Source: Saccharomyces mikatae IFO 1815
Taxonomy: Eukaryota > Ascomycota > Saccharomycetes > Saccharomycetales > Saccharomycetaceae
Length of the DNA stretch: 64,000 nucleotides
Reading direction: 5' to 3'
NCBI RefSeq assembly: GCF_947241705.1
Contig: NC_079271.1
Coordinates: 372,001 to 436,000, forward strand
Position 1 is the first letter of the stretch. The number at the start of each line of letters is the position of its first letter. Below, one piece after another: positions 11,254 through 25,540 of the stretch. The notes under the pieces were generated by a model. That model was not told the DNA's origin and ran no database searches. It was given only the letters and a program-made list of their open reading frames with translations. The position numbers and the translations under genes were made by a program.

Positions 11254-11666
11254 GCACTTGTCACCTGAAAAGTGTGCGCCAGCTGGACGTACCATGAAGG
11301 CACATTCCATCGCAGTGATGCTAAGACGGTTCATCGATATGTCCAATTGTTAATTGTTTTGCGGTTAATACATTCAATGATAGAATAGGTTTATACTGCA
11401 AGCAGGCTTGGCTGTTAGTTCTGGGGGTCCATCTTCGTTTATTCCTTCTTTTCTAGAATAGTCAAAAATACTGCATTTGGCAATCATATACTCTGCGAAA
11501 AACGTGCTCGTAAGACATGCAGCGTGAAAGGGAAGAAGAAAAAATAAAAAAAATAAAAAAAAAAGGAAAAAAGATTAAGTAGTTAGTCACATAATCCTTA
11601 TAGGTAGAGTAGAGTGTACCAAGAAGGAAGGCGAAAATACTTCAAAGTATACATGTACTGAGAAGC

Positions 11667-12404
11667 ATGTCTTTCTCATCTATCTTATCACAGGATATCA
11701 CAGAAGATATCACACCACCAGCAAATTCTTCTACCTTAGGCTCAAGAGAACAGCTCGTTTTCAGGGCTTATCAGAATGAACCTTGGCTATCTGGTATAGC
11801 TTTAAATCTTATCTTAGATAAAAAACATATCGTTGTAGACAGAGAACTGTTGTTCCAGGTGCTGATGGTGGAGAATATCACCAAGTCCAAGCTAACACAG
11901 ATCGATGACATAAGGACCAAGTTGGATCCGAAAAAACAGAAAGTGGACAGACTACGATCGGGGCAGCAGGGGACTGGCGCTAAGAGATACGAGGTCATCA
12001 CTCAAGTGAACATGGAAGATGACGGGAACGTAACTGAAAATAACGGCCCTAACGATTACAACAACTACAAAGATTATAATAATAACGAAAGTGCTGCCAA
12101 GAACAAAGCAGTGTTCAAATTGACACTGCAGAGTAAATCCGGTGATGTCTTCTTTGCAATCAACTCGACTGCCATACCTTGGAGCTCTTGCATGCTGGGC
12201 TCCAAAATTGTCATATTGCCAGGAACTGTGTTCAATAGAGGCGTTTTCATATTGAAGGACTCACAAGTCATTTTTCTCGGCGGCATCAACAGAGTTTGGA
12301 ACGAAAACAGAGATGAGAAGTTTTGTGATTATTTGGAATCCAAATTACAACGTGACAAACAGTTCGTGAATGGTGGCCCCAAGAAAAGAAAAGCCAACGA
12401 TTAG
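11667..12404 (+). CDS. RMI1: RecQ-mediated genome instability protein Rmi1
   Basis: Rmi1 is the OB-fold subunit of the Sgs1-Top3-Rmi1 complex, which dissolves double Holliday junctions without crossover and stimulates Top3 decatenation. The 245-aa product (241 in S. cerevisiae as I recall) has the expected N-terminal helical part (EPWLSGIALNLI), a DUF-type OB-fold with KAVFKLTLQSKSGDVFFAIN near 150 and WSSCMLGSKIVILPGT near 170, and an Asn/Asp/Tyr-rich insert at about 120-145 that loops out of the fold. The C-terminus is basic (PKKRKAND) and could be a nuclear signal. ATG 11667 follows an A-rich promoter. The 3' end faces MET12 across 112 bases. Confidence 0.95.
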   Translation: MSFSSILSQDITEDITPPANSSTLGSREQLVFRAYQNEPWLSGIALNLILDKKHIVVDRELLFQVLMVENITKSKLTQIDDIRTKLDPKKQKVDRLRSGQQGTGAKRYEVITQVNMEDDGNVTENNGPNDYNNYKDYNNNESAAKNKAVFKLTLQSKSGDVFFAINSTAIPWSSCMLGSKIVILPGTVFNRGVFILKDSQVIFLGGINRVWNENRDEKFCDYLESKLQRDKQFVNGGPKKRKAND

Positions 12405-12516
12405 CACATGTCGCTTTCTTTTGTATATTTTGAGGGGCGTTTTACATACTATATATATATGCTAAATATTACATTATTTTGTATTTTTCGTGTTTATATT
12501 CAATGAGATGCCAGGC

Positions 12517-14875
<2,359 letters not shown>

Positions 14876-17800
14876 ATGTCTCAGTTATTCTATCAAGGAG
14901 ACTCGGATGACGAGCTACAAGAGGAACTTACCAGGCAAACAACTCGAGCATCTCAAAATTCCGAAAACCAAAAAAAAGATCAATTCGGCGATTCCAAACA
15001 ATATGATGTAGTGGGTAATGAGGGTGGCAAGCTTTTAGATGAAGGTACTGTGTTGTACCCGTTGATACCTAATGAACCAGATGATATAGAAACTTCTAAG
15101 CCCAGTATCAGCGATATCAGGGCGGTTGATATTCAACTGACTCTATCGTTGCCATTCCAGCAAAAGGTAGTAGAAAACTCATTAATTGCTGAAGATGCGT
15201 TGGTTATAATGGGCAAAGGACTGGGCCTGCTTGATATTGTGGCCAATTTGTTACATGTTTTAGCTACACCGACATCCATTGACGGACAGCTAAAACGAGC
15301 GCTGGTACTAGTACTGAATGCAAAACCCATAGATAATGTAAGAATTAAGGAAGCCTTAGAAGAATTATCGTGGTTCACTAATACTGAGAAGGAAAAAATT
15401 GGTGATGCCATGGAGATAGATGATGAACTTTTTGAAAGGCCTTTTAACATAGTTACTGCAGACTCCTTGAGTGTGGAAAAAAGAAGAAAATTATATATAT
15501 CTGGTGGCATCTTAAGCATCACTTCCAGAATTCTCATTGTGGACCTCCTATCTGGTATTATTCACCCAAATAGGGTTACCGGTATGCTGGTACTGAATGC
15601 AGACTCACTTCGACACAATTCGAACGAGTCATTTATATTAGAAATCTACAGGTCTAAGAATACTTGGGGATTTATTAAGGCCTTTTCTGAGGCACCAGAG
15701 ACATTTGTGATGGAATTCTCACCTCTCAGGACGAGAATGAAGGAGCTACGGCTAAAGAACGTTTTGTTATGGCCAAGATTCAGGGTGGAGGTATCTTCAT
15801 GTTTGAATGCTACGAATAAAACGTCACAGAACAAAGTCATTGAAGTGAAAGTATCATTAACAAATTCTATGTCTCAGATTCAATTTGGGTTGATGGAATG
15901 TTTAAAGAAATGTATTGCTGAATTGAATAGAAAAAACCCTGAGCTAGCCCTGGAGTGGTGGAACATAGAGAATGTCCTGGATATTAACTTTATAAGATCG
16001 ATTGATTCGGTGATGGTACCAAACTGGCATCGAATTTCTTATGAATCAAAGCAGCTGGTTAAAGATATAAGATTTTTACGCCATCTGTTAAAGATACTCG
16101 TAGCCTCTGATGCTGTCGATTTTTTTGGAGAGATTCAACTAAGTCTGGATGCCAATAAACCGTCAGTATCCCGAAAATATAGCGAATCACCATGGCTACT
16201 GGTTGATGAGGCGCAATTGGTAATATCATACGCAAAGAAGAGAATTTTTTACAAGAACGAATACTCTTTGGAAGAAAATCCAAAATGGGAACAGTTGATT
16301 CGTATATTAGATGATATTGCGTATGAGAGAACAAACAGCAGTTTTCAAGGGCCTACTTTAATTGCATGTTCCGATAATTCTACATGTTTACAACTGGCAA
16401 GGATCTTAAATGCTTCAAACAAAAAGAGAGGAATGCGCCAGGTACTATTGAATAAGCTGAAGTGGTACAGAAAACAGCGAGAGGAAACAAGAAGGTTAGT
16501 TAAAGAAGTTCAAAGCCAGGAGACGTTTCCAGAAAATGCAACATTAAACGTTAGCTCGACATTTTCTAAAGAGCAGGTGACTACGAAAAGAAGAAGAACC
16601 AGAGGTGCTTCTCAAGTTGCAGCTGTTGATAGATTGAGGAATGCGGAAACTAACATAGATATGGAGGAAGTTTTGGAGGATAAAAAATTAGCAGAAGAAA
16701 TCAAAAAGGAAAACAGTAATAATTCGAATGGTGGTCAGAAAGAAGATAATGACATCAATTATGAAGATAATGTTGTGAATGATTCAAAAATATTTGATAT
16801 ACAAGAACAAAACGATGTAGTTGTTATTGATGATGGAGATGCAGAGCTTGAGAACGAAGATTTTGAGTATGCGGACGAACTTCCACAACGTACTGCAACT
16901 CACTTCAATAAGCAATTATGGATAGATCGTTGTAATGAGTATGATTATGTTGACCGTCAGGATGAAATTTTAATCTCTACTTTTAGGAATCTCAATGACA
17001 ACTGCTCACTGCAGGAGATGATGCCTTCTTATATTATAATGTTTGAACCAGACGTTTCGTTTATTAGGCAAATCGAAGTTTATAAGGCCATAGTAAAGGA
17101 TTTGCAACCAAAGGTGTATTTCATGTATTACGGTGAGAGTATCGAAGAACAAAGTCATTTGTCGGCTATAAAAAGAGAAAAAGACGCTTTCACAAAGTTG
17201 ATCAAAGAGAACGCAAATCTATCACATCACTTTGAAACGAATGAAGATCTTTCCCATTACAAAAATTTAGCAGAAAGAAAGTTGAAACTTTCCAAATTAC
17301 GAAAATCCAATACCAGGAATGCAGGGGGACAGCAGGGGTTTCATAACTTTACTCAGGATGTTGTCATTGTGGATACACGTGAGTTTAACGCTTCATTACC
17401 AGGTTTACTCTATCGATATGGCATAAGGGTTATCCCTTGTATGTTAACAGTTGGTGATTACGTGATAACCCCAGATATCTGTCTCGAAAGAAAATCAATA
17501 TCGGACTTAATTGGGTCATTACAGAATAACAGATTAGCTAACCAATGTAAAAAAATGCTGAAGTACTATGCATATCCAACACTGTTGATTGAGTTTGATG
17601 AAGGGCAGTCGTTTTCTTTAGAACCTTTCAGTGAAAGGAAAAGTTATAAGAGTAAAGACATATCAACTGTTCACCCTATATCAAGCAAGTTATCTCAGGA
17701 TGAAGTTCAATTAAAACTAGCCAAGCTGGTATTGAGATTTCCAACTTTAAAGATCATATGGTCTTCCTCTCCCCTGCAGACTGTGAATATAATTCTAGAA

Positions 17801-18130
17801 TTGAAATTAGGGCGTGAACAACCTGATCCTAGTAATGCTGTCATATTAGGAACAAATAAAACTAGATATCATGATAACAGCACTGCAAAGGGCTTAAAAG
17901 GTGGCGATAATGAATCTAAGTTCAAGAAGCTATTAAACGTTCCAGGGATATCAAAGATTGATTATTTCAATCTCCGTAAAAAGATCAAGAAGTTCGATAA
18001 GCTTCAAAAGCTTTCTTGGAACGAGATTAATGAACTTATCAATGATGAAGATTTGACGGATAGAGTATATTACTTCCTGAGGACAGAAAAGGAAGAGCAG
18101 GAGCAGGAGATGACAGATGATAATTCATGA
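14876..18130 (+). CDS. RAD1: Nucleotide excision repair endonuclease subunit Rad1 (XPF)
   Basis: Rad1 with Rad10 cuts the 5' side of DNA lesions and removes 3' non-homologous flaps in recombination. From ATG 14876 it has 1,084 aa. Degenerate helicase-like regions fill the N-terminal part. A charged linker with RRRTRG and acidic stretches spans about 560-690. The nuclease core VVIVDTREF is near 833 and LERKSISDLIGSL near 869-881, giving the ERKxxxD catalytic motif. A helix-hairpin-helix region (LNVPGISKIDYFNLRKK) starts near 1019. The protein stops after EMTDDNS; S. cerevisiae Rad1, as I recall, continues about 24 residues, and related codons follow the stop here. The eight open codons before the ATG begin with GTG. 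Confidence 0.97.
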   Translation: MSQLFYQGDSDDELQEELTRQTTRASQNSENQKKDQFGDSKQYDVVGNEGGKLLDEGTVLYPLIPNEPDDIETSKPSISDIRAVDIQLTLSLPFQQKVVENSLIAEDALVIMGKGLGLLDIVANLLHVLATPTSIDGQLKRALVLVLNAKPIDNVRIKEALEELSWFTNTEKEKIGDAMEIDDELFERPFNIVTADSLSVEKRRKLYISGGILSITSRILIVDLLSGIIHPNRVTGMLVLNADSLRHNSNESFILEIYRSKNTWGFIKAFSEAPETFVMEFSPLRTRMKELRLKNVLLWPRFRVEVSSCLNATNKTSQNKVIEVKVSLTNSMSQIQFGLMECLKKCIAELNRKNPELALEWWNIENVLDINFIRSIDSVMVPNWHRISYESKQLVKDIRFLRHLLKILVASDAVDFFGEIQLSLDANKPSVSRKYSESPWLLVDEAQLVISYAKKRIFYKNEYSLEENPKWEQLIRILDDIAYERTNSSFQGPTLIACSDNSTCLQLARILNASNKKRGMRQVLLNKLKWYRKQREETRRLVKEVQSQETFPENATLNVSSTFSKEQVTTKRRRTRGASQVAAVDRLRNAETNIDMEEVLEDKKLAEEIKKENSNNSNGGQKEDNDINYEDNVVNDSKIFDIQEQNDVVVIDDGDAELENEDFEYADELPQRTATHFNKQLWIDRCNEYDYVDRQDEILISTFRNLNDNCSLQEMMPSYIIMFEPDVSFIRQIEVYKAIVKDLQPKVYFMYYGESIEEQSHLSAIKREKDAFTKLIKENANLSHHFETNEDLSHYKNLAERKLKLSKLRKSNTRNAGGQQGFHNFTQDVVIVDTREFNASLPGLLYRYGIRVIPCMLTVGDYVITPDICLERKSISDLIGSLQNNRLANQCKKMLKYYAYPTLLIEFDEGQSFSLEPFSERKSYKSKDISTVHPISSKLSQDEVQLKLAKLVLRFPTLKIIWSSSPLQTVNIILELKLGREQPDPSNAVILGTNKTRYHDNSTAKGLKGGDNESKFKKLLNVPGISKIDYFNLRKKIKKFDKLQKLSWNEINELINDEDLTDRVYYFLRTEKEEQEQEMTDDNS

Positions 18131-19229
18131 ATACATACGAAGACTAGGAACGATAACGTTCTCGATGATCATGATGAATTTTCGGAAGCACATGTGATTT
18201 TTTTATATTTTAATAAGCTTGGTTGGAACATTATCATGAGTGCAATAAAAGTTAAAAACAATGAAGGTATTTGTTTATCTCATGATAATATTCTTGACCA
18301 TTTTTTTTTCAATGGTAATTCATTCTTCATTTACTTTTTGGTAGTACTGTTCACACGAGGTTTATCTCTCCTTGATTATAGACCTTTACTTATTCTTTTT
18401 ATATAGGATAATAATGAACTATTTATAAACTTATGTTACCTTGAATTTGTCAAACAACTCAAAATCAGCTTTACTCTAGCTTCATCATTATCAATTTTTG
18501 TTTTACTTCTCATATTTGTACAAAATCTGGAAATATCCTTTCCATGTTTTACTTCTTCGTATACCTATAAGTCTTTTTTTGCAACCATAATTCTCAGGAA
18601 CCACCCCTTATAAAAAAGGGAACAGTAATACGAAAGGTCTTATATAAAACTGTTTTGTTTATTCAAGAATAAATTGTGAACCTTGGAAACTAATACTTGC
18701 TTTGAAGTATCTTCTGTTTACTTTACTTGTGTAAAGTTTGCCTTTTGATAAATCAGAGAAACTGGCATCCGTTTCAGTACCTAGTTGTTGCTTATATGCG
18801 AGTAGCTCTGTTTAAACAAAAGATCACCTTCCGCTTGAGCAAGAAGTTCGAATATTATGTGCTTTGTTAATCTCCATGCCTACAGCAACCGCGCCTATTG
18901 TCAAATATCCGAGGGTCCAATTTAGGCACCGCGTGTTCACAGAAAAGCAGGAAGCTGTTCATGTCAGACACCACAAAATTCGATTTCATATAAAAAAGGG
19001 AATGTGTCAATAAATAGCCATTTTTTTACATTCATTGGGTCTTTTCTTAAAGTGTACCAATATTTCTGAAATTACTGTGTATATAAAATAAAAAGGAAAT
19101 GATTATAACTCAAATATTAGTTAAAAAATCAATATCTCAAGCGCAACCAGTATTTGCTTCACCAGTTGGTTTACTATAGCAATATATTATCTATAAGTAC
19201 GTGAGTAGAAAGTGCTTTCCACTCATATT
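18131..19229. other. Long RAD1-ECM23 intergenic region
   Basis: 1,099 bases. The first part (18131-18406) stays open in the RAD1 frame. A perfect match to the 11-base origin core WTTTAYRTTTW (TTTTATATTTT) lies at 18201-18211. A CCCCT stress element at 18605-18609 precedes ATAAAAAAGGGAA, which recurs near 18991: a 13-base direct repeat. The segment before ECM23 is A/T-rich with TATATAAAAT near 19080. No other gene seen. Confidence 0.55.
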
Positions 19230-19748
19230 ATGTTATATAACAAAGAACAGAAATTTAACAGTATTGATAGCTCTAATCGCAGAACAAAGTTTCACTTTGA
19301 TCGTTTTGTACAAATGGTTCTGTTCATTGCTGCCAACCCTGATTGTTACTATTCAGTTGGTAGCGCCCCGGTCACCGCCGTCAATCCATATTTGAAAAGA
19401 GCAGATATACTCGAACAAAAAATCAAAAGTTTAAACACTGCACTGGGTTCAAAATTGTACGGAGAAAATTGCGTTGGTGGGTCTCTAAGTAATACAACCA
19501 TACTTGCGCCTTTGTCCTTGCCATCACTGCCACTATCATCCAATGGAAAGAAATATTCAGCAGTTCATAGACCGAAAAGCAGAAAGAAGCAAACTATACT
19601 CCCTAACGGAAAACCAAAAGAGTGCGCCACATGTGGTGACACTTGGACTTCCCAGTGGCGGAGTGGACCCAATGGGAACGTGGAGCTGTGTAGCCGATGT
19701 GGTATAGCTTATAGAAAGAAAATGGAAAAGAAGATACGGCCAGGATAA
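19230..19748 (+). CDS. ECM23: GATA-type zinc finger protein Ecm23
   Basis: Ecm23 is a small GATA-family protein reported to affect cell-wall and pseudohyphal growth; direct targets are not established to my knowledge. The GATA finger is at the C-terminus: C-A-T-C, 18 residues, then C-S-R-C, followed by the basic tail GIAYRKKMEKK. The rest has no recognised domain, and a KRRKK-like basic patch (RPKSRKKQ) lies just before the finger. From ATG 19230 the product is 172 aa; a second ATG at 19314 would give 144 aa, and the open frame upstream starts with GTG 19212. S. cerevisiae Ecm23 is 187 aa as I recall, so the N-terminus is uncertain. SRD1 is its paralogue in S. cerevisiae. Confidence 0.85.
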   Translation: MLYNKEQKFNSIDSSNRRTKFHFDRFVQMVLFIAANPDCYYSVGSAPVTAVNPYLKRADILEQKIKSLNTALGSKLYGENCVGGSLSNTTILAPLSLPSLPLSSNGKKYSAVHRPKSRKKQTILPNGKPKECATCGDTWTSQWRSGPNGNVELCSRCGIAYRKKMEKKIRPG

Positions 19749-20180
19749 TCTATCCGCGGTAGCGTTATTATTTGTTTCTAGTCATAAGTAATTAATTATT
19801 CGTAAAAAACCGTATACTATAGTTATTTTCTTCTCATATTTTTCATTTCAGAGGAGAGAAATATTATGTTTCGTAAGAAGTACACAATATTCGTTCCGCA
19901 AAAAAAACAAATGAAAGAAAGAAAATACTGACTTCATTTCAAAACAAGAAATTCGTATCAGGTCGAACGCTACCATTATTCGTATGGTCCAGTATACTCA
20001 CATTTCAATAATTAAGAAATTTATATCAACGGTTCAAGCCATTTTGAATTAATGTTAGCTCATCACTGAATTTTTTTATATTATCTTTTTGGAGCTTTTA
20101 TTACGCCTCTTTCCTTATCAAACGATCTGAATATTTCTACCTACGTGTAACTAATGAATAACTGTATGTATGAAAAATAC
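19749..20180. other. Convergent ECM23/ULP1 3' region
   Basis: 432 A/T-rich bases between two gene ends. TTTTATATTAT near 20073 is one mismatch from the origin core consensus. I recall a mapped S. cerevisiae replication origin (ARS1618) around ECM23 but cannot place it here. No gene seen. Confidence 0.4.
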
Positions 20181-22046
20181 TCACTTTAAAGCATCCATTA
20201 AAATCAAATGCGCAATGAATTTTCTCATTCTAATCGCATCATTATAACCAAAATCTAATAAAGCATCAGCACTCCCGTATAATGTATTCATACAGACGTA
20301 AATACCACAGTCATAGCCATTTGGTTGCTGTGGACAGTCTAAATGAATCAGATCGAAGTCCTCCCCCATTGTATGTTTACTTTCCTCTATAACATATTTT
20401 TGTAGATCATTTAAAATTGCAAAACTCATGGCATTCGGACCATTCGATAACGAATCTACGTAACCTATGGTTTTCTTTCTTAAATCAATTACGCCCAACG
20501 CCCAATGAGATTGGTTTAAATTTATTGGCGCGAAGATTTTATCTAGTTTATCAAGTTGTGTCTTCTTCCTTTTCATCCACCTCCGAACGCCCTGATAACC
20601 CCTCTCTGATAAATTAGTATAAAAAAAAGAATTAAATGCTACTGTATTAGGAGTTGATCTTTCAATGTACTTCATAAAAAATTCAATGATAGTGTCATTA
20701 AGCCACCTTCTTGGCGCCAGGGTCTTGAAATCACGTACAGTTATCTCTAAGTTATCTCTGTTCATTAATTGAGTGTTTTCTCTAGATGCAAACACTTTCT
20801 GTACTTGATTGTCTTCTTTTTCACTTAGTTCAGGAACCAATTTCTTTTTAGCCAGCTTTGCTTTCTTTTTATTGAGATCTTCTTGAATCTTCTTCCTTTC
20901 ATTCAAAATCTCGTTATATCTCTTGAAATCTCTTTCAAATTCTAATATAGATTTATCGAATTTTAGCTTTTGATTTAAATAATCCTTATGTTTTCTTTCC
21001 AAAGATGATACTTTCTTCTCTTTAACAAATACCAAATCATCATCATTTTCACCAGTCGATTGTATTCTATTCTTATTGCTTTCAATTAAAATTGTTTTAA
21101 TCTTTTCAGTTAATTCGATTATAGACTTCTTCAAGCCAGTATCTTTTTCCCTATCCATATCCATTAATTTCAACTGCCTCTCTCTTTCATCTTTTAATAT
21201 CTTCGGGACTTTATATTCTCCATTGAATATTTGTCGCAAGTATATTGCTTCTTCAGATTGCGCTCTTGATACCAGTTTAGTATTATTAATATTCTGTTTC
21301 ATGTGTTTTTTTCTTCTAATGAAGGTTGTTCCATATTGCGGCTTATCAAAACAACTCTGAGCAGAAGTTCCACTTTTTGGGTTAGAACCGATGGCACTTG
21401 TCTTCCACTTACTCCAACCAAAGGGATCCCTTGATAATGTTATGCTAGAAATCTTATCATGACCATTTTGCTGGGAAGTCAAAGAGCTAAATGATGAGTC
21501 TAGAGGCGTACCTATGTCTTCATGCGCAATTCTTCTCTTTTTGTTTGGTAAAACCCACATGGATGCATCGGACTTGTGTTTTCTTATGTCTAAAGGAGAC
21601 TCTTCACGTACGCTATATTGTATGCTACTGCTGACTCTTGAGCTTCTGCTTTCAAGATCGCTATTATCATTTGTATCAACCTCAGTACTATTGGTATCGT
21701 AAGGTTCATTTTTCACAAGTGCGTGCCACAAGTATCTACCCGAATTCCAAAAAGTTTCTCTAAGGCCTTCTATAAGACCACCTCTCTTAATTCTCTCTGG
21801 TCTATCTTTCATCACTTCTTCCATTGATAAAACGCGACGGTCACTTAGATAATTGAATCTTGACGTATTTGTTCTTCTCTTATGAACACCACTAAAACTA
21901 ACTGATCTTATAGATTTAGTACGATTGTTAAATTTCTGATGATTTGGGTAGCACCTATACGTGGAAATTGGTGAAAATAAGGGGGAATAGGCGTTGTTAT
22001 TATTATGCTGTCGGGAGTTTTTATGCTTATCTACTTCTACTGACAT
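20181..22046 (-). CDS. ULP1: SUMO (Smt3) protease Ulp1
   Basis: Ulp1 matures the SUMO precursor Smt3 and removes SUMO from conjugates; it is held at the nuclear pore and is essential for G2/M passage. The 621-aa length equals S. cerevisiae. The C48 cysteine protease domain fills about 430-621: catalytic His in NQSHWALGVI, Asp in GYVDSLSNG, the oxyanion Gln in CPQQPNGYDCG and nucleophile Cys580. The substrate-contact region LAPRRWLNDTIIEFF is intact. The N-terminal part has basic karyopherin-binding segments (HKRRTNTSR), and about 280-410 is a Lys/Glu-rich likely coiled coil. ATG at 22046 is clear. The gene is tail-to-tail with ECM23 and head-to-tail with VTC3. Confidence 0.98.
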   Translation of the reverse strand: MSVEVDKHKNSRQHNNNNAYSPLFSPISTYRCYPNHQKFNNRTKSIRSVSFSGVHKRRTNTSRFNYLSDRRVLSMEEVMKDRPERIKRGGLIEGLRETFWNSGRYLWHALVKNEPYDTNSTEVDTNDNSDLESRSSRVSSSIQYSVREESPLDIRKHKSDASMWVLPNKKRRIAHEDIGTPLDSSFSSLTSQQNGHDKISSITLSRDPFGWSKWKTSAIGSNPKSGTSAQSCFDKPQYGTTFIRRKKHMKQNINNTKLVSRAQSEEAIYLRQIFNGEYKVPKILKDERERQLKLMDMDREKDTGLKKSIIELTEKIKTILIESNKNRIQSTGENDDDLVFVKEKKVSSLERKHKDYLNQKLKFDKSILEFERDFKRYNEILNERKKIQEDLNKKKAKLAKKKLVPELSEKEDNQVQKVFASRENTQLMNRDNLEITVRDFKTLAPRRWLNDTIIEFFMKYIERSTPNTVAFNSFFYTNLSERGYQGVRRWMKRKKTQLDKLDKIFAPINLNQSHWALGVIDLRKKTIGYVDSLSNGPNAMSFAILNDLQKYVIEESKHTMGEDFDLIHLDCPQQPNGYDCGIYVCMNTLYGSADALLDFGYNDAIRMRKFIAHLILMDALK

Positions 22047-22387
22047 TATTTTATGATATCTAAGAAGTCAGTGGAAGAAAAAGAAAAAAGGCTGAAGTAT
22101 TATCGGATATTAACGACAGTTTCACCTATCAAAATCAATTCGTCAGATCAATAACAAACTTATCTGCCCTTGCGGTTTGCTTTGGCAATTAGTACATTTT
22201 CTCACAATGTGCATTTCAAATTTTTAAAAATAAAAAAAGAAGGCGGTCGGGCATCAACTGAAGACAAGACTACTCAATATGATTTAATACGGAAATGTAA
22301 GATAACTAAAAAGAACGATCAATCAATTATGTTCTCAGTTGATACTAATTCGGTATATGTATATACATTGTAAGACATCTATCGTTC
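22047..22387. other. ULP1 promoter and VTC3 3' region
   Basis: 341 bases between two minus-strand genes. A/T-rich with an A-run near 22217-22240. I recognise no factor site. A plus-strand frame of 67 codons here begins with TTG and has no protein-like features. Confidence 0.5.
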
Positions 22388-24934
<2,547 letters not shown>

Positions 24935-25026
24935 TCACTAAATGCTGAAGGGTAGATAGATAATAGTGACAATAATAGTCGTATTAAGGAGTGGTGACTT
25001 AAATTAGATCCGTGTTATGCGTACTA

Positions 25027-25033
25027 TTACCCG
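25027..25033 (+). promoter_or_regulatory. Reb1-type site TTACCCG
   Basis: Exact TTACCCG, the core bound by the nucleosome-clearing factor Reb1, 135 bases upstream of the VTC3 ATG. Confidence 0.6.
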
Positions 25034-25205
25034 TCAATGGACCCTTTCTATGTTCAAAAGGTAAGTGAGATCGAGAGAGGATGCCTGATGTAGTCCACAC
25101 TTGGCCCTCTATTTAAAAGTTCTTCGAGTATGAACGCCTTCTCGAAAGTCAGGGTTGTTGTAATTGTGTTTCCACCTTTCTGTCTCGCTCTTGCAGAACC
25201 GCATG

Positions 25206-25211
25206 CACGTG
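25206..25211. promoter_or_regulatory. Pho4/Cbf1 E-box CACGTG (distal copy 1)
   Basis: CACGTG within GCACGTGC, 314 bases upstream of VTC3. VTC genes are established Pho4 targets, so Pho4 is the likely factor; Cbf1 binds the same core. Confidence 0.65.
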
Positions 25212-25249
25212 CTAGATACTGCATTACGCTGTATTGCGCTGTATTGAGC

Positions 25250-25257
25250 CACGTGGG
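25250..25257. promoter_or_regulatory. High-affinity Pho4 site CACGTGGG
   Basis: CACGTG followed by GG, the flank preferred by Pho4, 44 bases from the first box and 358 bases upstream of VTC3. Confidence 0.7.
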
Positions 25258-25454
25258 CTTCGCATATTGAAAAAAAGAAAAGCTGTCTAGCAACAATGTG
25301 CCAGGAAATCCAGATACTGATATTTACGCAGGTTGCTCATTGAACTCCAAACATTGAAAGTCACAGCATATATGCGCTCGTGTCTATTATGATGGTCTTA
25401 ATGGTGGTCGTAATGATGGCTATCTATTAGGTGAAGTCGGCCGAAAAATCAGGA

Positions 25455-25478
25455 ACGCGTAGTTTGGACTTATATAAA
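25455..25478 (+). promoter_or_regulatory. CTF19 core promoter: MCB and TATA
   Basis: ACGCGT (25455-25460), the MBF box of G1/S genes, lies just before TATATAAA (25471-25478), 63-86 bases upstream of the CTF19 ATG. Confidence 0.5.
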
Positions 25479-25540
25479 CAGTATTTAGTTCAGATCTAGT
25501 GTTATCATATTAAGTACAGGGCAGATAAAAAACCACACAA

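Larger units (their letters stand above)
10325..11666. other. Long SKS1/RMI1 intergenic region
   Basis: 1,342 bases between divergent starts, one of the longest gaps here. It holds a GC-rich hairpin (10666-10691), a C-run (10752-10761), a 24-bp perfect AT palindrome (11230-11253) and an A-rich tract (11536-11575) near RMI1. The middle part (10660-11200) is richer in G+C than the surroundings. An antisense 126-codon ATG frame (10957 to 10577) lies here; S. cerevisiae has a dubious ORF, YPL025C, in this gap. I see no protein-like features in it. Confidence 0.6.
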
